From: a virus
Reading direction: 5' to 3' (one strand)
DNA length: 49,022 nucleotides
Virus record (IMG/VR): IMGVR_UViG_3300037189_002960
Location: 1-49,022 of that record
How positions within the stretch are numbered: position 1 is the stretch's first letter; the number at the start of each line of letters is the position of its first letter. Shown here piece by piece: positions 22,589 to 33,300 of the stretch. Under the pieces are notes generated by a model. That model did no database searches and was not told where the DNA came from. It saw only the letters and a list, made by a program, of their open reading frames with translations. A program made the translations under genes and the position numbers.

Positions 22589-22617
22589 TTGACACTGTTA
22601 AAAGTTAGGCATACCTA
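22589..22617 (+). promoter_or_regulatory. Promoter-like motif P4, near copy of P3
   Basis: TTGACA (22589-22594), 17 bases, TACCTA (22612-22617). TTGACACTGTTAAAAGTTAG matches P3 at 19 of 20 bases. TTAGG-CATA-CCTAA forms a small dyad over the -10. It starts seven bases after the helicase stop and would drive the ssDNA-binding and primase genes. Confidence 0.6.
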
Positions 22618-22643
22618 AGTCCGACAACCATAAGGAGCAAACT

Positions 22644-23051
22644 ATGGACGAACCCGCACTGCCTGCGGACAAGCTTGTTTTGATATACCGGAAAATCCGC
22701 GATGTCATTAACGAGAAGGAAGAGGCCCACAAGACTGAAATCACAGCGCTCAAGGACCAACTGGATACCGTGAGCGCGAAGCTGCTCGACATTTGCAATG
22801 AGCAGAACATGGATAGCCTGCGTACTCCAGCAGGCACGGTTACGCGCCGCACAACGACGCGCTACTGGACGAGTGACTGGGAGTCGATGTATAACTTCAT
22901 CAAAGAGCACGATGCGCATCATCTGCTCGAACAGCGCATCCACAACGGTAACATGAAAACTTACCTTGAGGAGAACCCCGATACGTTACCTATCGGCCTC
23001 AACGCGGACACCAAGTACGCGGTCACGGTTCGCAAACCTACAGCTAAGTGA
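22644..23051 (+). CDS. Hypothetical protein upstream of the ssDNA-binding gene
   Basis: The 135-residue protein has a coiled first third (INEKEEAHKTEITALKDQLD), then SLRTPAGTVTRRTTTRYWTS, and an acidic-aromatic second half (WESMYNFIKEHDAHHLLEQR). The pairing of a coiled coil with the following SSB-like gene recalls host-nuclease inhibitors of the Gam or Gp157 sort, but I cannot confirm it. The ribosome site is ATAAGGAGCAAACT. It is translationally close to the next gene. Confidence 0.65.
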   Translation: MDEPALPADKLVLIYRKIRDVINEKEEAHKTEITALKDQLDTVSAKLLDICNEQNMDSLRTPAGTVTRRTTTRYWTSDWESMYNFIKEHDAHHLLEQRIHNGNMKTYLEENPDTLPIGLNADTKYAVTVRKPTAK

Positions 23052-23059
23052 GAGATAAT

Positions 23060-24016
23060 ATGAGCAACCTTACTATTTTCAAGAATCCCAACGCAGTCGC
23101 ATCCGCTGCACTACCTGCTTCGGCTCTCGGCCAGCAGATCGCTGCTACAATGGGCGGCTTCAACCGCATCCAGACCAACACCAACGGCACCTTCAAGCGC
23201 ATCGTTAACGGTGAGCAGGTCGGCAAAGCCATCCGTGGCGAGTTCAACGCTATTATCGTAGCCATGTTGGCTAAGCCCGGTCGTGAGTTTTACGGCTCGG
23301 ACTATGATCCCGATGCTAAGGCAACGCTGCCTGACTGCTACTCTAACCTTGGTGACAAGCCAGAAGCTTCGTCTAAGAACCGCCAAGCGGCTAACTGCAC
23401 AACCTGCTCCAACAACATCGACGGTTCGGGCAAGAACGGTAAGGGTAAAGCCTGCCGCTTCAAGCGTAAGATCGCAATCCTCCTTGAGGGTGACGAGTCC
23501 GGTGAAGTCTACCAGTTCAACGTGCCTGCCAAGTCGCTCTTCGGTAAGGGCAGCGGTAACACTCACCCATACGAAGCTTACTGCCGTTTCCTCGCCGCCA
23601 ACGGCACGGGGCCAGACCGCGTAGTCACTACAATTGCCTATAACCTTGATGCAGAGACGATGGAGATTAACTTCACCGCTGACCGCTTCATTACCCCAGA
23701 GGAACTTGAGATCGTTCAGTCGGCTCAGGATAACCCTGCTACGCAGCGTCTCATTCAGATCACTGCTGGTGAAGCTGATGGTGCCAAGCCTGCTGTTAAG
23801 GCAGAGGAAGAAGCTCCGAAGTCCGCAATCAAGCCAGCCTCCAAAGTGAAGGTTAAGAAGTTGTCATTTTTGGACGACGATGAAGACGAGGAAGAGGCCG
23901 AAGTCGAAGCCCCCAAGGCCAAGCGCACTGCCAAGAAGGAAGAGCCTGTGAAGGCATCCGGTGATTTGGCTTCCATTGTTGACGCATGGGCTGACGACGA
24001 GGACGAGGAAGACTAA
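23060..24016 (+). CDS. Probable single-stranded DNA-binding protein
   Basis: I use ATG 23060; a GTG at 23048 would add four residues. The 318-residue protein has a soluble N-terminal domain, Cys residues (CTTCSNNIDG and ACRFKR) that may bind zinc, and a long low-complexity Lys/Glu region ending in a strongly acidic tail (WADDEDEED). An acidic C-terminal tail that recruits partners is the hallmark of phage and bacterial ssDNA-binding proteins. Neighbours (helicase upstream, primase downstream) agree. The core fold is not a clear OB match by eye, so the call is moderate. Confidence 0.6.
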   Translation: MSNLTIFKNPNAVASAALPASALGQQIAATMGGFNRIQTNTNGTFKRIVNGEQVGKAIRGEFNAIIVAMLAKPGREFYGSDYDPDAKATLPDCYSNLGDKPEASSKNRQAANCTTCSNNIDGSGKNGKGKACRFKRKIAILLEGDESGEVYQFNVPAKSLFGKGSGNTHPYEAYCRFLAANGTGPDRVVTTIAYNLDAETMEINFTADRFITPEELEIVQSAQDNPATQRLIQITAGEADGAKPAVKAEEEAPKSAIKPASKVKVKKLSFLDDDEDEEEAEVEAPKAKRTAKKEEPVKASGDLASIVDAWADDEDEED

Positions 24017-24258
24017 TGAGCAACGGCTATAGCCTCCGACTCCGCGACTTGAACAAGAAAGCAGATAAGCGCAAGCTAGGGGTTCGCCTCGGTAAGCTGT
24101 GCATCAAGCATGACGTCCCCGTTGCGGTAGTTGCGAAGCGTTTAGGCGTGTCACGTACGACGGTATACAACTGGTTCTGCGGGGTTTCGGCCCCGCAGAG
24201 TTCAGCCGCCGGATTGCTTGAGTCCTACATCGCTAGTTTGGAGGGTGCCACTGCTTAA
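24016..24258 (+). CDS. Small Cro/Xre-like helix-turn-helix protein
   Basis: ATG 24016 overlaps the preceding stop (TAATG). The 80-residue protein has VPVAVVAKRLGVSRTTVYNW, a clear helix-turn-helix, with a basic first half. It is likely to be a DNA-binding regulator and a candidate to bind the dyads of the control region or P3/P4, although no sequence evidence ties it to either. The 3' end of the gene forms part of a hairpin. Confidence 0.7.
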   Translation: MSNGYSLRLRDLNKKADKRKLGVRLGKLCIKHDVPVAVVAKRLGVSRTTVYNWFCGVSAPQSSAAGLLESYIASLEGATA

Positions 24259-24306
24259 GGCAGTGTGCATCTTGGGTATTTTTGGGGGGTAAGTGCGCTT
24301 ACCCCC
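24249..24306 (+). promoter_or_regulatory. Two hairpins before the primase gene
   Basis: CACTGC-TTAAG-GCAGTG (24249-24265) overlaps the HTH stop. GGGGGTAAG-TGCG-CTTACCCCC (24285-24306) has a perfect 9-bp stem. Neither is followed by a T-run, so they are not typical terminators. The second ends 19 bases before ATG 24326 and could control primase translation; it also buries the alternative GTG at 24293. Confidence 0.55.
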
Positions 24307-24325
24307 GTGGGGTGGTGTCTGCGCA

Positions 24326-27127
24326 ATGAGCCAGTTCGATCTTCTAGACGCAGTGCAGCCAGCAGATGGCTGGTACGCTGTCGTAGGTATTAAGGGGGAC
24401 AGCAAGCAACAGGAGATCGTCGAAACTCGTAAGGAAGCCGACGACTGGATTGCCCACTTTGTGCGCCGTAAGCGCAACGTGTTCTTCGGGGTAGCCAAGT
24501 ACAAGGATGGCTCCTCACGTTCTAAACCCAACGTCCATGCGTTGAAGGCGTTCTGGCTCGACATCGACTGCGGACCAGAGAAAGACTACCCTACGCAAGG
24601 AGAGGGTCTCGCTGCACTCAAGCAGTTCTGCAAAGCTGTCGGGCTACCTAAACCTATCCTCGTTAACTCAGGGCGCGGGCTGCACGTATACTGGCCGCTT
24701 ACCGAAGAGATAACCCGTGCAAAGTGGGAACCTGTCTGCACCCGCCTCAAGGAAGTCTGCGCTACCCAAGGGCTGCGCGTGGATAACAGTTGTTTCGAAG
24801 CTGCGCGCATCCTGCGCGTACCGGACACATTCAACTTCAAGGGCGATGCACCTGTCCCCGTAACCGTTATGCACGTGGGTAACCCAGTTACCTATGAGTT
24901 TATGCGCGACCTGCTTGGCGCTAAACCTCCAGCGACTTCATTCCTTGACGGCCCCCGTGCGCCGCTTAGCCCGCTGGGCCAGCTTATCCAGTCTAACATT
25001 GAGAACAGCTTCACCAAGATTATGAAGCGCGGTGCAGATGGCTGTGCGCAACTTAACGCCTGTTACGCAGACCGTGCTAACCTGTCTGAGCCTCGCTGGT
25101 TCAGTGCGCTGTCCGTTGCTAAGTTTTGCGAAGACCGTGACAAAGCTATTCACCGCATGTCTGCCGATCACCCAGACTATGATCCAGTGCGCACCGAGCA
25201 GAAGATTGCGCACATCTTGGGGCCGCATACGTGCTTAGAGTTTGAGAAGAATAACCCCGGCCTGTGTGCGGCTTGCCCGCATTTTAACAAGATCAAGTCA
25301 CCCATCACGCTGGGTAAGACGGTAGTGGAAGCTACCGAAGAGGACAACTTTGTCGAGGTTGAAGCAGATACCGGAGCCACCACGACATACCATATACCTG
25401 AGTTTCCCTTCCCCTATGTCCGCGCCAAGAACGGTGGCATCTACCGCAAGGCTGTTGGTGAAGAAGAGGAAGATACCCTAGTCTACCCGTACGACTTTTA
25501 TATCGTGAAGCGTATGGAAGACCCACAGGAGGGCGGCGTTGTGCTTATGCGCCTCCACACACCCAAGGACGGCATTAAGGAGTTTGTGGTCGCCAATTCC
25601 AAAGTGATGGATGGCGTCGAGTTACGCAAGCTTCTCGCAGCCAAGGGCGTCATGTCAGGGAAAAAGCAGTACGAACTTATTGTGGACTACGTAATTAAAT
25701 CATTCCTACAACTATTTGATAACCAGAAGGCAGAGCAAATGCGCAATCAATTTGGATGGGTCGATAACGACAGCAAGTTTATCGTGGGTGACCGCGAGAT
25801 CAGCGTGGAAGGGACGTACCATAGCCCTCCATCATCAGTAACCCGCGTTATCGCGGACCACATGGTGCCCGCAGGCACATTCGAGAAGTGGAAGGAAGTC
25901 TTTGATCTCTATGGGCGTCCGGGCCTTGAGGCACACGCGTTCGCTGCGGCTACTGCTTTCGGCGCTCCATTGCTGCGCTTCTCCGGTCAGCGTGGCGCAA
26001 TCATGAACGTCATCCACCCCAACTCAGGCACAGGTAAGACGACCATCCTGCATATGTGCAACAGCGTTTGGGGTAGTCCAGAGAAGCTGTGCGCTAAGAA
26101 GGACGACACGTTCAACTCCAAGGTTTTCAAGGTGGGGGTGCACTGCAACCTGCCAATCACGTTCGATGAAATGTCGAACACGGAACCTAAGCAACTGAGT
26201 GAGCTTGCCTACCTAATTACTCAGGGCACCGGCAAGGACCGTATGAAGGCGTCCTCGAACGAACTGCGCATGAACCTCACATCGTGGCAGACTATCGCTC
26301 TATGCTCGTCTAACCACTCGTTTTACGAAAAGCTTGAGGACCTCAAGAACACCCCGCAGGGTGAGATGATGCGCATCATTGAGTATAGCATCGACTATTC
26401 CAACGCCATCGACACGCAGCTTGGCAAGGATATGTTCGACCACCAGTTGTTGGAGAACTACGGCCACGCAGGCGATATCTATGCGCGCTATATCATCGCT
26501 GAATATGATGAGGTAAAGAAGCTATACAACACCATCCAGCAGAAGCTGGATAAGAAGCTTAAGCTCACGCAGCGCGAACGTTTCTGGTCTGCTACCGTCG
26601 CAGCTAACATCACAGGCATCTACATCGCTATCCGCCTTGGCCTGTGCAACTGGGACGTAGCCCGCATCTTTAAGTGGGCTTGCCGCATGATCCTCAGCCT
26701 ACGCACCACCCTTACACCCCCACCAGAAGGAGATCGCCAAGTGCTTGGTGAATTTATTATCGGACGTATGAGCAACATCCTGATCGTCAATGACGGTGTA
26801 GATCGCCGCAGCAAGATGCAGGAAATCCCGCAACTGGAACCCAAGCAGGACCTGATGATCCGTTACGAGCCTGACACCTCACGGGTATTTATCACAGCTA
26901 ATTCATTCCGTCAGTTCTGCGCTGCACGTAACATCGGTTACCGTGCGATGCTTGCTAAGATGAAAGATAACGGCATCTTTATCGAGTCGGTCAACAAGCG
27001 CATGTCTAAGGGTATGAGCATTAACACGCCGGGTGTGCAGGCACTTGTCTTCGACGCTAACCATCCGGACTTTGTATCGCTTGCAGAGCTTGTCCCCGAC
27101 AGCGCAGAGGAAGCTACAGAGGAGTGA
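24326..27127 (+). CDS. Primase-helicase
   Basis: I use ATG 24326 (933 residues); GTG 24293 would add eleven but lies in a hairpin. The N-terminal part has FWLDIDCG (DxD, Asp79 and Asp81) and SGRGLHVYWPL (115-125), then ARILRVPDTFNFK (160-172), the signature of archaeo-eukaryotic-type primases. HTCLEF (301-306) and CAACPHF (314-320) may bind zinc. The C-terminal ATPase has Walker A NSGTGKTT (566-573) and later TFDEMS. It should both prime synthesis and unwind DNA, giving the phage its own replisome with the polymerase. The stop overlaps the next gene (GTGA). Confidence 0.92.
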   Translation: MSQFDLLDAVQPADGWYAVVGIKGDSKQQEIVETRKEADDWIAHFVRRKRNVFFGVAKYKDGSSRSKPNVHALKAFWLDIDCGPEKDYPTQGEGLAALKQFCKAVGLPKPILVNSGRGLHVYWPLTEEITRAKWEPVCTRLKEVCATQGLRVDNSCFEAARILRVPDTFNFKGDAPVPVTVMHVGNPVTYEFMRDLLGAKPPATSFLDGPRAPLSPLGQLIQSNIENSFTKIMKRGADGCAQLNACYADRANLSEPRWFSALSVAKFCEDRDKAIHRMSADHPDYDPVRTEQKIAHILGPHTCLEFEKNNPGLCAACPHFNKIKSPITLGKTVVEATEEDNFVEVEADTGATTTYHIPEFPFPYVRAKNGGIYRKAVGEEEEDTLVYPYDFYIVKRMEDPQEGGVVLMRLHTPKDGIKEFVVANSKVMDGVELRKLLAAKGVMSGKKQYELIVDYVIKSFLQLFDNQKAEQMRNQFGWVDNDSKFIVGDREISVEGTYHSPPSSVTRVIADHMVPAGTFEKWKEVFDLYGRPGLEAHAFAAATAFGAPLLRFSGQRGAIMNVIHPNSGTGKTTILHMCNSVWGSPEKLCAKKDDTFNSKVFKVGVHCNLPITFDEMSNTEPKQLSELAYLITQGTGKDRMKASSNELRMNLTSWQTIALCSSNHSFYEKLEDLKNTPQGEMMRIIEYSIDYSNAIDTQLGKDMFDHQLLENYGHAGDIYARYIIAEYDEVKKLYNTIQQKLDKKLKLTQRERFWSATVAANITGIYIAIRLGLCNWDVARIFKWACRMILSLRTTLTPPPEGDRQVLGEFIIGRMSNILIVNDGVDRRSKMQEIPQLEPKQDLMIRYEPDTSRVFITANSFRQFCAARNIGYRAMLAKMKDNGIFIESVNKRMSKGMSINTPGVQALVFDANHPDFVSLAELVPDSAEEATEE

Positions 27128-27324
27128 TTGTCGCTGGGGTCAGCTACGAGATTAACTGGCGTACCTTTACCAAAGGTAAGTCCATATTTTTTCCGTGCCT
27201 TGACCCCAAGCAGGCATGGCGTGAAGTGCGCCCCACGGTGCGTCGGCTAAAGCTAAATGTAGTCCACAAGGCAGTAGTAGACCCTATATCTGGTATAAGG
27301 GGTTTACGAATCTGGCGCATGTGA
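27124..27324 (+). CDS. Small conserved protein after the primase
   Basis: GTG 27124 overlaps the primase stop, so this 66-residue gene is probably translated by coupling; its own ribosome site is poorly spaced. The basic product has VSYEINWRTF, FFPCLDPKQAWRE and GIRGLRIWR. It looks like a small single-domain protein often kept next to a phage primase, with unknown function. It is the last gene of the rightward module. Confidence 0.65.
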   Translation: MIVAGVSYEINWRTFTKGKSIFFPCLDPKQAWREVRPTVRRLKLNVVHKAVVDPISGIRGLRIWRM

Positions 27325-27366
27325 TATTAGGGAGTCGAGAGTTTGCTCCTCTCATGGTGACCTCCG

Positions 27367-27398
27367 CCCCCGCTAGTTAATTCTGGCGGGGGTTTTTT
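27367..27398 (+). terminator. Terminator of the rightward module
   Basis: CCCCCGC (27367-27373) and GCGGGGG (27386-27392) pair perfectly, followed by six T (27393-27398). It lies between the convergent primase and polyvalent units. The complement has no T-run, so it stops only the plus-strand transcript. It overlaps the stop codon of the leftward gene. Confidence 0.9.
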
Positions 27399-30300
27399 AC
27401 TGCTTAAGGTCCTTCTCCACCGTGTTATAGCTACGGTTGAACTCCTTATAGACCGTGTTCTGCTTCTTGCGGTAGAAATCCACAATCATCTGGCGCTGCT
27501 TGGCATCTTTCAGACCCAGTAGTTCCTCGCGGCGGTCACGACCGATATCGTCCAGTTCCTTCTTAGCATCCTTGTATGCGGCCATGATGCGCCAGTCGGT
27601 CTCTACAGGGAACTTTTCTCGGCTCTTTCGGAAGTCCTCCGGCTCATATTCTTCCTGACGGACCAATGCACCCATGCCCGGATGGCCGTAGAACGGAGCG
27701 CTTTCAGTCCGCATAAAGTACTTGTTCATCGGGATGTATTCGCCACCCTTGCCGACATAGGCACGGACGATTGGTAGGCGCTGTGCAAGGGTCTTATCAC
27801 CCTTGTTATCCCCAGCGATGAACTTGTAGGTATCCTCAGCAGTGCGGTAGCCGCCGCCCAGATACGACTCGAAGATGTGCCGGTACCATTCGGGCTGGCG
27901 GTCAAAGCCGCCACTGACAGACTCAGAGCCACCCGTCATGTTGTTCATGCTGCGGGCAATCCACTTCCACACCCGCTCGGTATCTTCACGGCCCAGCGAG
28001 GAAGCAGCGCGGTCGGCATCAAACTTCTTAGTGTAGATGGGTGAGCCGAAGCTATTGAGGTTGGACTCCGCCTCAACAACGGGCTTAGTCAGGCTCGGTG
28101 CTACAGATGCGATAAGCCCAGAAACTTCTGCGCCACGAGGCTTAACTGGAGACAGCGTGTTTACCGCTGCCGCACCAATTGACTTCGCTGCATCCATGAT
28201 GCTGACTGTTCCAGCGCCGGGGGAAATAGCACCCATCGCTACTTCGCCAAGTTTCTGACCTACGTAAGTTGGGAACCCGAGCATAAAGCCAAGCGGAATA
28301 GCGACGTAGTCATCAACCTTTGGCCCGGTCATGAGAACCAAGCTACCCTGTTGCACAGCATCAGGCAGGTCCAAGTAGTTAGGGACTTTGTCACGGTCAT
28401 CATCACCGCCACCCTTGTAAGCATTCCACGCTAGGGAAAGCACGCCGATAGCCATTTGGGCGAGGATAATCTTGCGGCCATTGCTGCTGTTAAACGCCAA
28501 GCGCTTAAGACGACGCGCCGACTCCGCCGAAGGACTCCAGAAGAAGAACAGGCTGTCCAGCACCTGTGCCCACTCGCCGCGACGGGTAAGGTTAAGGGAC
28601 GAGTTAAGTGCCAGACGCGCCGCACCTTCGCGGTCGATGCCTTCTTCCAACGCAGCTATGTACGTAGCGAAGCGCGCTTTATAGTCGATCATCTGTGATG
28701 TAGCGTCAAGGAATTTAGGCACCGCAAGCGCTGCTTCCTTAGCAAACGCAGTTGGGTTCTTATCCTTAAGCGCCTTAAGACGCTTGAGAGACTTCGAAGC
28801 ATCGGCAGTGAGAAGTTCGATGTCATGGATAACAGCGTGACCCGGAGAACCCCCGTCCTCAATAAACTGGTCGAACAGGAGAAGCATCTCAGCCTGCTCC
28901 GCTGTTTTCGGCTCCAGCCCATTGATGTAGCGGAACATCGTGCCGTTTATCGCCCGGCCCGTGGGAGTAAGCGCAGAACAGTACGCAGCTACCTTAGCGC
29001 CAAGCTTCTTACCAAAAGCAGGGCTATATTTTTCAGTCTGCGCAGCAACTGCGTTAACCACAGCATCCATCGGATCGCGGATAAATGCGCGGGGGAGATA
29101 CGGAGGGCTGAACCGCGTCAACTGCGACTTCATGAAGTTGGCGCTCTTTATCCACGCCTTCATAAACCCGTTAAGCTGCTTAGGCGTCATGTTATCGAAG
29201 GCGCGCTTCATCGCCTGCCCAGCAGGGGTGTTCGTAAACTCGACATAGTACGGCACGCCATCCTTCTTGACGACGAGGTACTTCTTAGCTTCTGCCTTCA
29301 TGTTAACGTTTACGGGCGTACCATCAGGGTACTCAACATTTTCACTGGGCTTTACACGAACTTTGGGGTCCGAGTCTGTGTAGTACGTAGCTACATCAGC
29401 GTTCGCTTCCGGATCATTAATCAGGTTCTCAAGGAACTGCTGCCCCACACGGTTAACCGAGGCGCGCTGGATCAGATGCTTAGCGTCAGCGAAGAGCATA
29501 TAGAGCGGATTAAACGGCATGGACTTGCGCCCTTCCGACTTCATATACTCTGAGCGACGGATACCAAGACGCTTCTGGTATTCTGTATCGTTATGGGCTT
29601 CTTCATCACCCAGCGTCTGCATATCGCCCGCAGCCGCAAAGCCCTTTAGCGGCGTATAGAAAGGCTGCATCTTGCGCGCCATGTCCGCTTGCTGGCGAGT
29701 GAGAAGCCCTTCCTTAACCCGCGTGTTGAGCATGAAGTCCACGAGGCGGTCGTGCATCTTGGCGATTTCTTTGAGCTTCGGCTCCAGCCCGCGCAGTGCA
29801 AACTCCTTAAGGATCGCCTCTGCTTCGGCATCGGTCATACCCGAGCCACCCTCAGGGTAAGCCTTGTTACGCTCACGCACCAGTGCGTTACGATCCTTGG
29901 CACCGCGTGCCCACAGGTACATGCCGATATCCTGCTCTTCGACGCCAAGCTCGACCATTTTGCGGAGGATCGGCTGGATGAAGTTACGCTCAAGCGATAT
30001 TTGGCGACCGCTGCGCGAAGCATTAAGAAGCTCAGTTTTGTGCGAGACAGCCATGTTATCAGGCAGTTGCTCAATGCCGTACATAGCCGCAAGCTGCTTG
30101 TCATAATCAACGATGTCTTGGTAGCTGTAGTTCAACTTACGGATGATGGCAGACTGTGCCTTGGAGAACTGCTTAAGCAGACCCTGTAGCCGGGCCATGA
30201 TACCCGCACGATCTTCGCGGGACACGTTAGGGTTAGGCTCCAAGCCCAAGTCCGTTGGGTCCAGCATCTCGTCAGGGTACATGGCGTTACGCCCACCAAG

Positions 30301-33300
30301 CGACATCGAAGCACCGCCCGGGAGTTTACGTGTGACGATATAGTCATCGGGCGCGATAGCTTGCTCTTCATACGGGGTAAGGTCAGAGCGTTCCGCAGCG
30401 CTAAGGGTACGCCGGTCAGCAGATGAACGTGCTTCCACCTCACCAAACAACGCTAGATACGCTTCACGCGCTGCGCGGGTCTCCTTCAGGATAGCGATGA
30501 TATCGTCACGGGATTGAACCGTTTCCAATGCCGTTACCGTGTAGGTATCTTTCTCGATGGCATCTTCGAACTTCTTGTACCGCTCGTTGATCCTGTCGGG
30601 GTTTGCATCGGCTACAGAAAGCAAATCAGTGATCGCAACGCGCTGCTCAGGTGACAACTCGCTGTATTTGGTTACGCCGAAAACCGCTTCGTATATTTTC
30701 TTTTGGGCGTCGTCTTTTGCTTTGACGGCAGCAGTGCGTTCGGGCGTGCCAACTTCAAACTTGTCCCGCGCTTCCTTAAGCGCACGCGATGCCTGCATAT
30801 ATTTTTCGAACAGGCCGGGGCCTGCGTTCATAGCAGAGTCCCATATCGCTAGGGTAGCTGCATTACGCTCAATCTTTGCGGTCAGGCGCGATACCTCATT
30901 GCGCACATAGCGCGCTAGCTGCTCATCAGAAGCCTTAGAGAGCGCGGTCTGTGTGTTACCCCCACGAGCAAAATCTTCCTGCCCCTGAATCCAGTGCTGG
31001 ATTTCATGCACAATCGTGCCGATAGGGTCCTTCGCATAGGGCGTTATAACAAGCTCGTTCTTTTGCTCGTTATACCAGCCCTGAGTAGACCCCGAAAAAT
31101 CCAAGATGTCGTTCTGGCGCTTGATCTTGATGTTCTTGGCAGCGGGGTAGTACTTATACAGCAGGGGGTGATCCAGAACCTCCCCGAGCGTGGTTACGTG
31201 CTGTTCCTTGAGCAGTTTGGACTGCGGCAGGTTAGCCCAGTTATCCGTAAAGCTTGCACCTTCATCGGAGAACTCAAAGCGCCAGTCACCATCCGGTGCC
31301 TTGAACCAACCCGTCTGCTTGTGCACGTCGCTATTGGGGCCGGATGGATTGCCCATGCCGTCAAGCATACGAGCAGTGTCGTATTGGGTTACCTCGTTGA
31401 ACCGCAACTTAGCGTTGTCACGGCCACCATACATGAAGGCAGGGCCTTCGTTACCCACAATGATGCGTTCGCTCTTTGAATGGCCCGTAGTATTGGCAAG
31501 CTGATTTAGCTGACGGATAACTGGTGAGCGTGTAGGCAGGCCGACAAACGAGCCGAGATGCGATGCAAACTCTTTCAGCCACTGCTTGATGCGCGCAATT
31601 ACGCTGTCTTTAACGTCGTAGCGCTGGCGCAGGATATCGGTAGCATTCTCAGCCCAGAACTCGGAAGGGGAAAAGTACTGGTAAAACCCCTGCTTTGATA
31701 CGTCGCTATCAGGGTCAGAAAGCAGCATCCGTGCAAATTGCAGGTTACGGACGTCTCCGCTTCCAAAATAGTAATCATGGATAAGGTTGAGATACCGCTT
31801 TGCGTCACCGTCAACTAGGCGGCGTTTGATATTTAACCGCGTCTCCCACAGGTCATATATAGCGTCCTGTGCGCTTTCGGGCATCAAACGCTCTGCATGG
31901 TGCAGTACTTCATGGACGGTAGTGGCACTGGGTGCACCAGCGACAATTTCAATCAGACGCTCAAGGGGAGTGTACTGACCAGCGTAACCTTGTCCGTTAT
32001 AGTTGCTAACAAATAGGCTAACATAACGCGTGAGGTTCGGATTGTTCTCCAATACCCACGTAGCGAAGTCCGCATGGTCCTGCGTCATCTTGCCATCAGC
32101 AACAGCCTGCTGAAGAGCAGCGAGGATTTGTTCGGTACCTTCTGCAACATTAACCGCTTCAGTCAGGTCCAAAGTACCTATATCAGCCTGCGGATTAGTA
32201 AGCAGTTCCGAAGCGGCATCCTCCCGCATACTAAGCACGGTACCCATAGCAGGCTGCACACGCAGCGCACGGAGAGCCGTGTCGCGGTCAGCTTTGCTGA
32301 TCTGCTTGGTCTTGTACGCTTCTTCAATAAGGCGGATGTCAGCCTGACGCTTGGTTACCCGTGCCATAGCCTCACGGCCTGCGGCATTAGCAATACCACC
32401 GCGCATCTCATCAAGCTGCTCGTTCAGGACCTTAAGAGCGGCCTTGATCTTTGCTTTCTGCTTGGGGTTAGGTGTGTTGTTCAGTTCTTCTGAGCGCTGG
32501 TTAATCAGAAGCTGCTGGTTGATAGCTGCTTCCCAACGCTTCCGCTGCGACTCAGGCAGTGCATCAAAGTCAGCCTTGGTGGTCGGCACGCGCATCATGC
32601 GCAGAACATCGCCAACGTCCTTGTCAGAAAGACGGTTGTTATTGCGAAGCACAGCCAAGCGCTCGGTAAGAAGCTGCTCATTCTGCATACCCGGAGTAAG
32701 TTCAGCAGCGCCTTCAACAGGGCGACCCTGCTGGGTGCCCATCATACCACGACGGGTTTCCTTAAGTCCTCCCGCATCGCCCGGAGCAACCTTGGTTACC
32801 GGAACACCTTTAAGGTTGTCAGGGATCAGGTCCTCAGGGACTACTTCTGGTTCCCCTTGTGTACCTGCTTCGTACTCGTTTTCAGCCTGCATGAACGCAG
32901 CAAGCTCTTCATCCGAGGGTTCCCCCTCTGTGGTACGTTCGTATTCACCGCCCGGCCCAAATACATCCGCAGCGCGAACACGGCGCTGGATGCGTGCAAC
33001 CTCATCCTCAGTCAGCGGTTCCTGACGAGCCTGAAGCAGGTCAGCGTTGATCTTACTGATCTTCTGCTCGGCATCATAATTACGACGGCCAACCGTATCC
33101 TCAACGATACCTGCACGCTCTACCTGCTGGGTCTTGAGGCTCTGCGTTTCGCTTTCGCCAGCAGCAGTCTCGAACGCGGACTCCATCCGCATAATGTCAA
33201 GCAGCGTAGCGTGTTCGCTATCTGTAGACCCATCAAGCCCATGACCGGCGAGTGCTTCATCAAATGCGGCGTGCTTGTCTACGATATTAGGGTCCATGGC

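Noticed and set aside
27325-27366. Possible tRNA or structured RNA between the convergent units
   Set aside because: GAGAG/CTCTC pair weakly, but no cloverleaf or TTC arm can be drawn.
28825-29553. A 242-codon plus-strand frame inside the polyvalent gene
   Set aside because: It is antisense to a long conserved coding frame, has a translation of shadow type, and no promoter or ribosome site.
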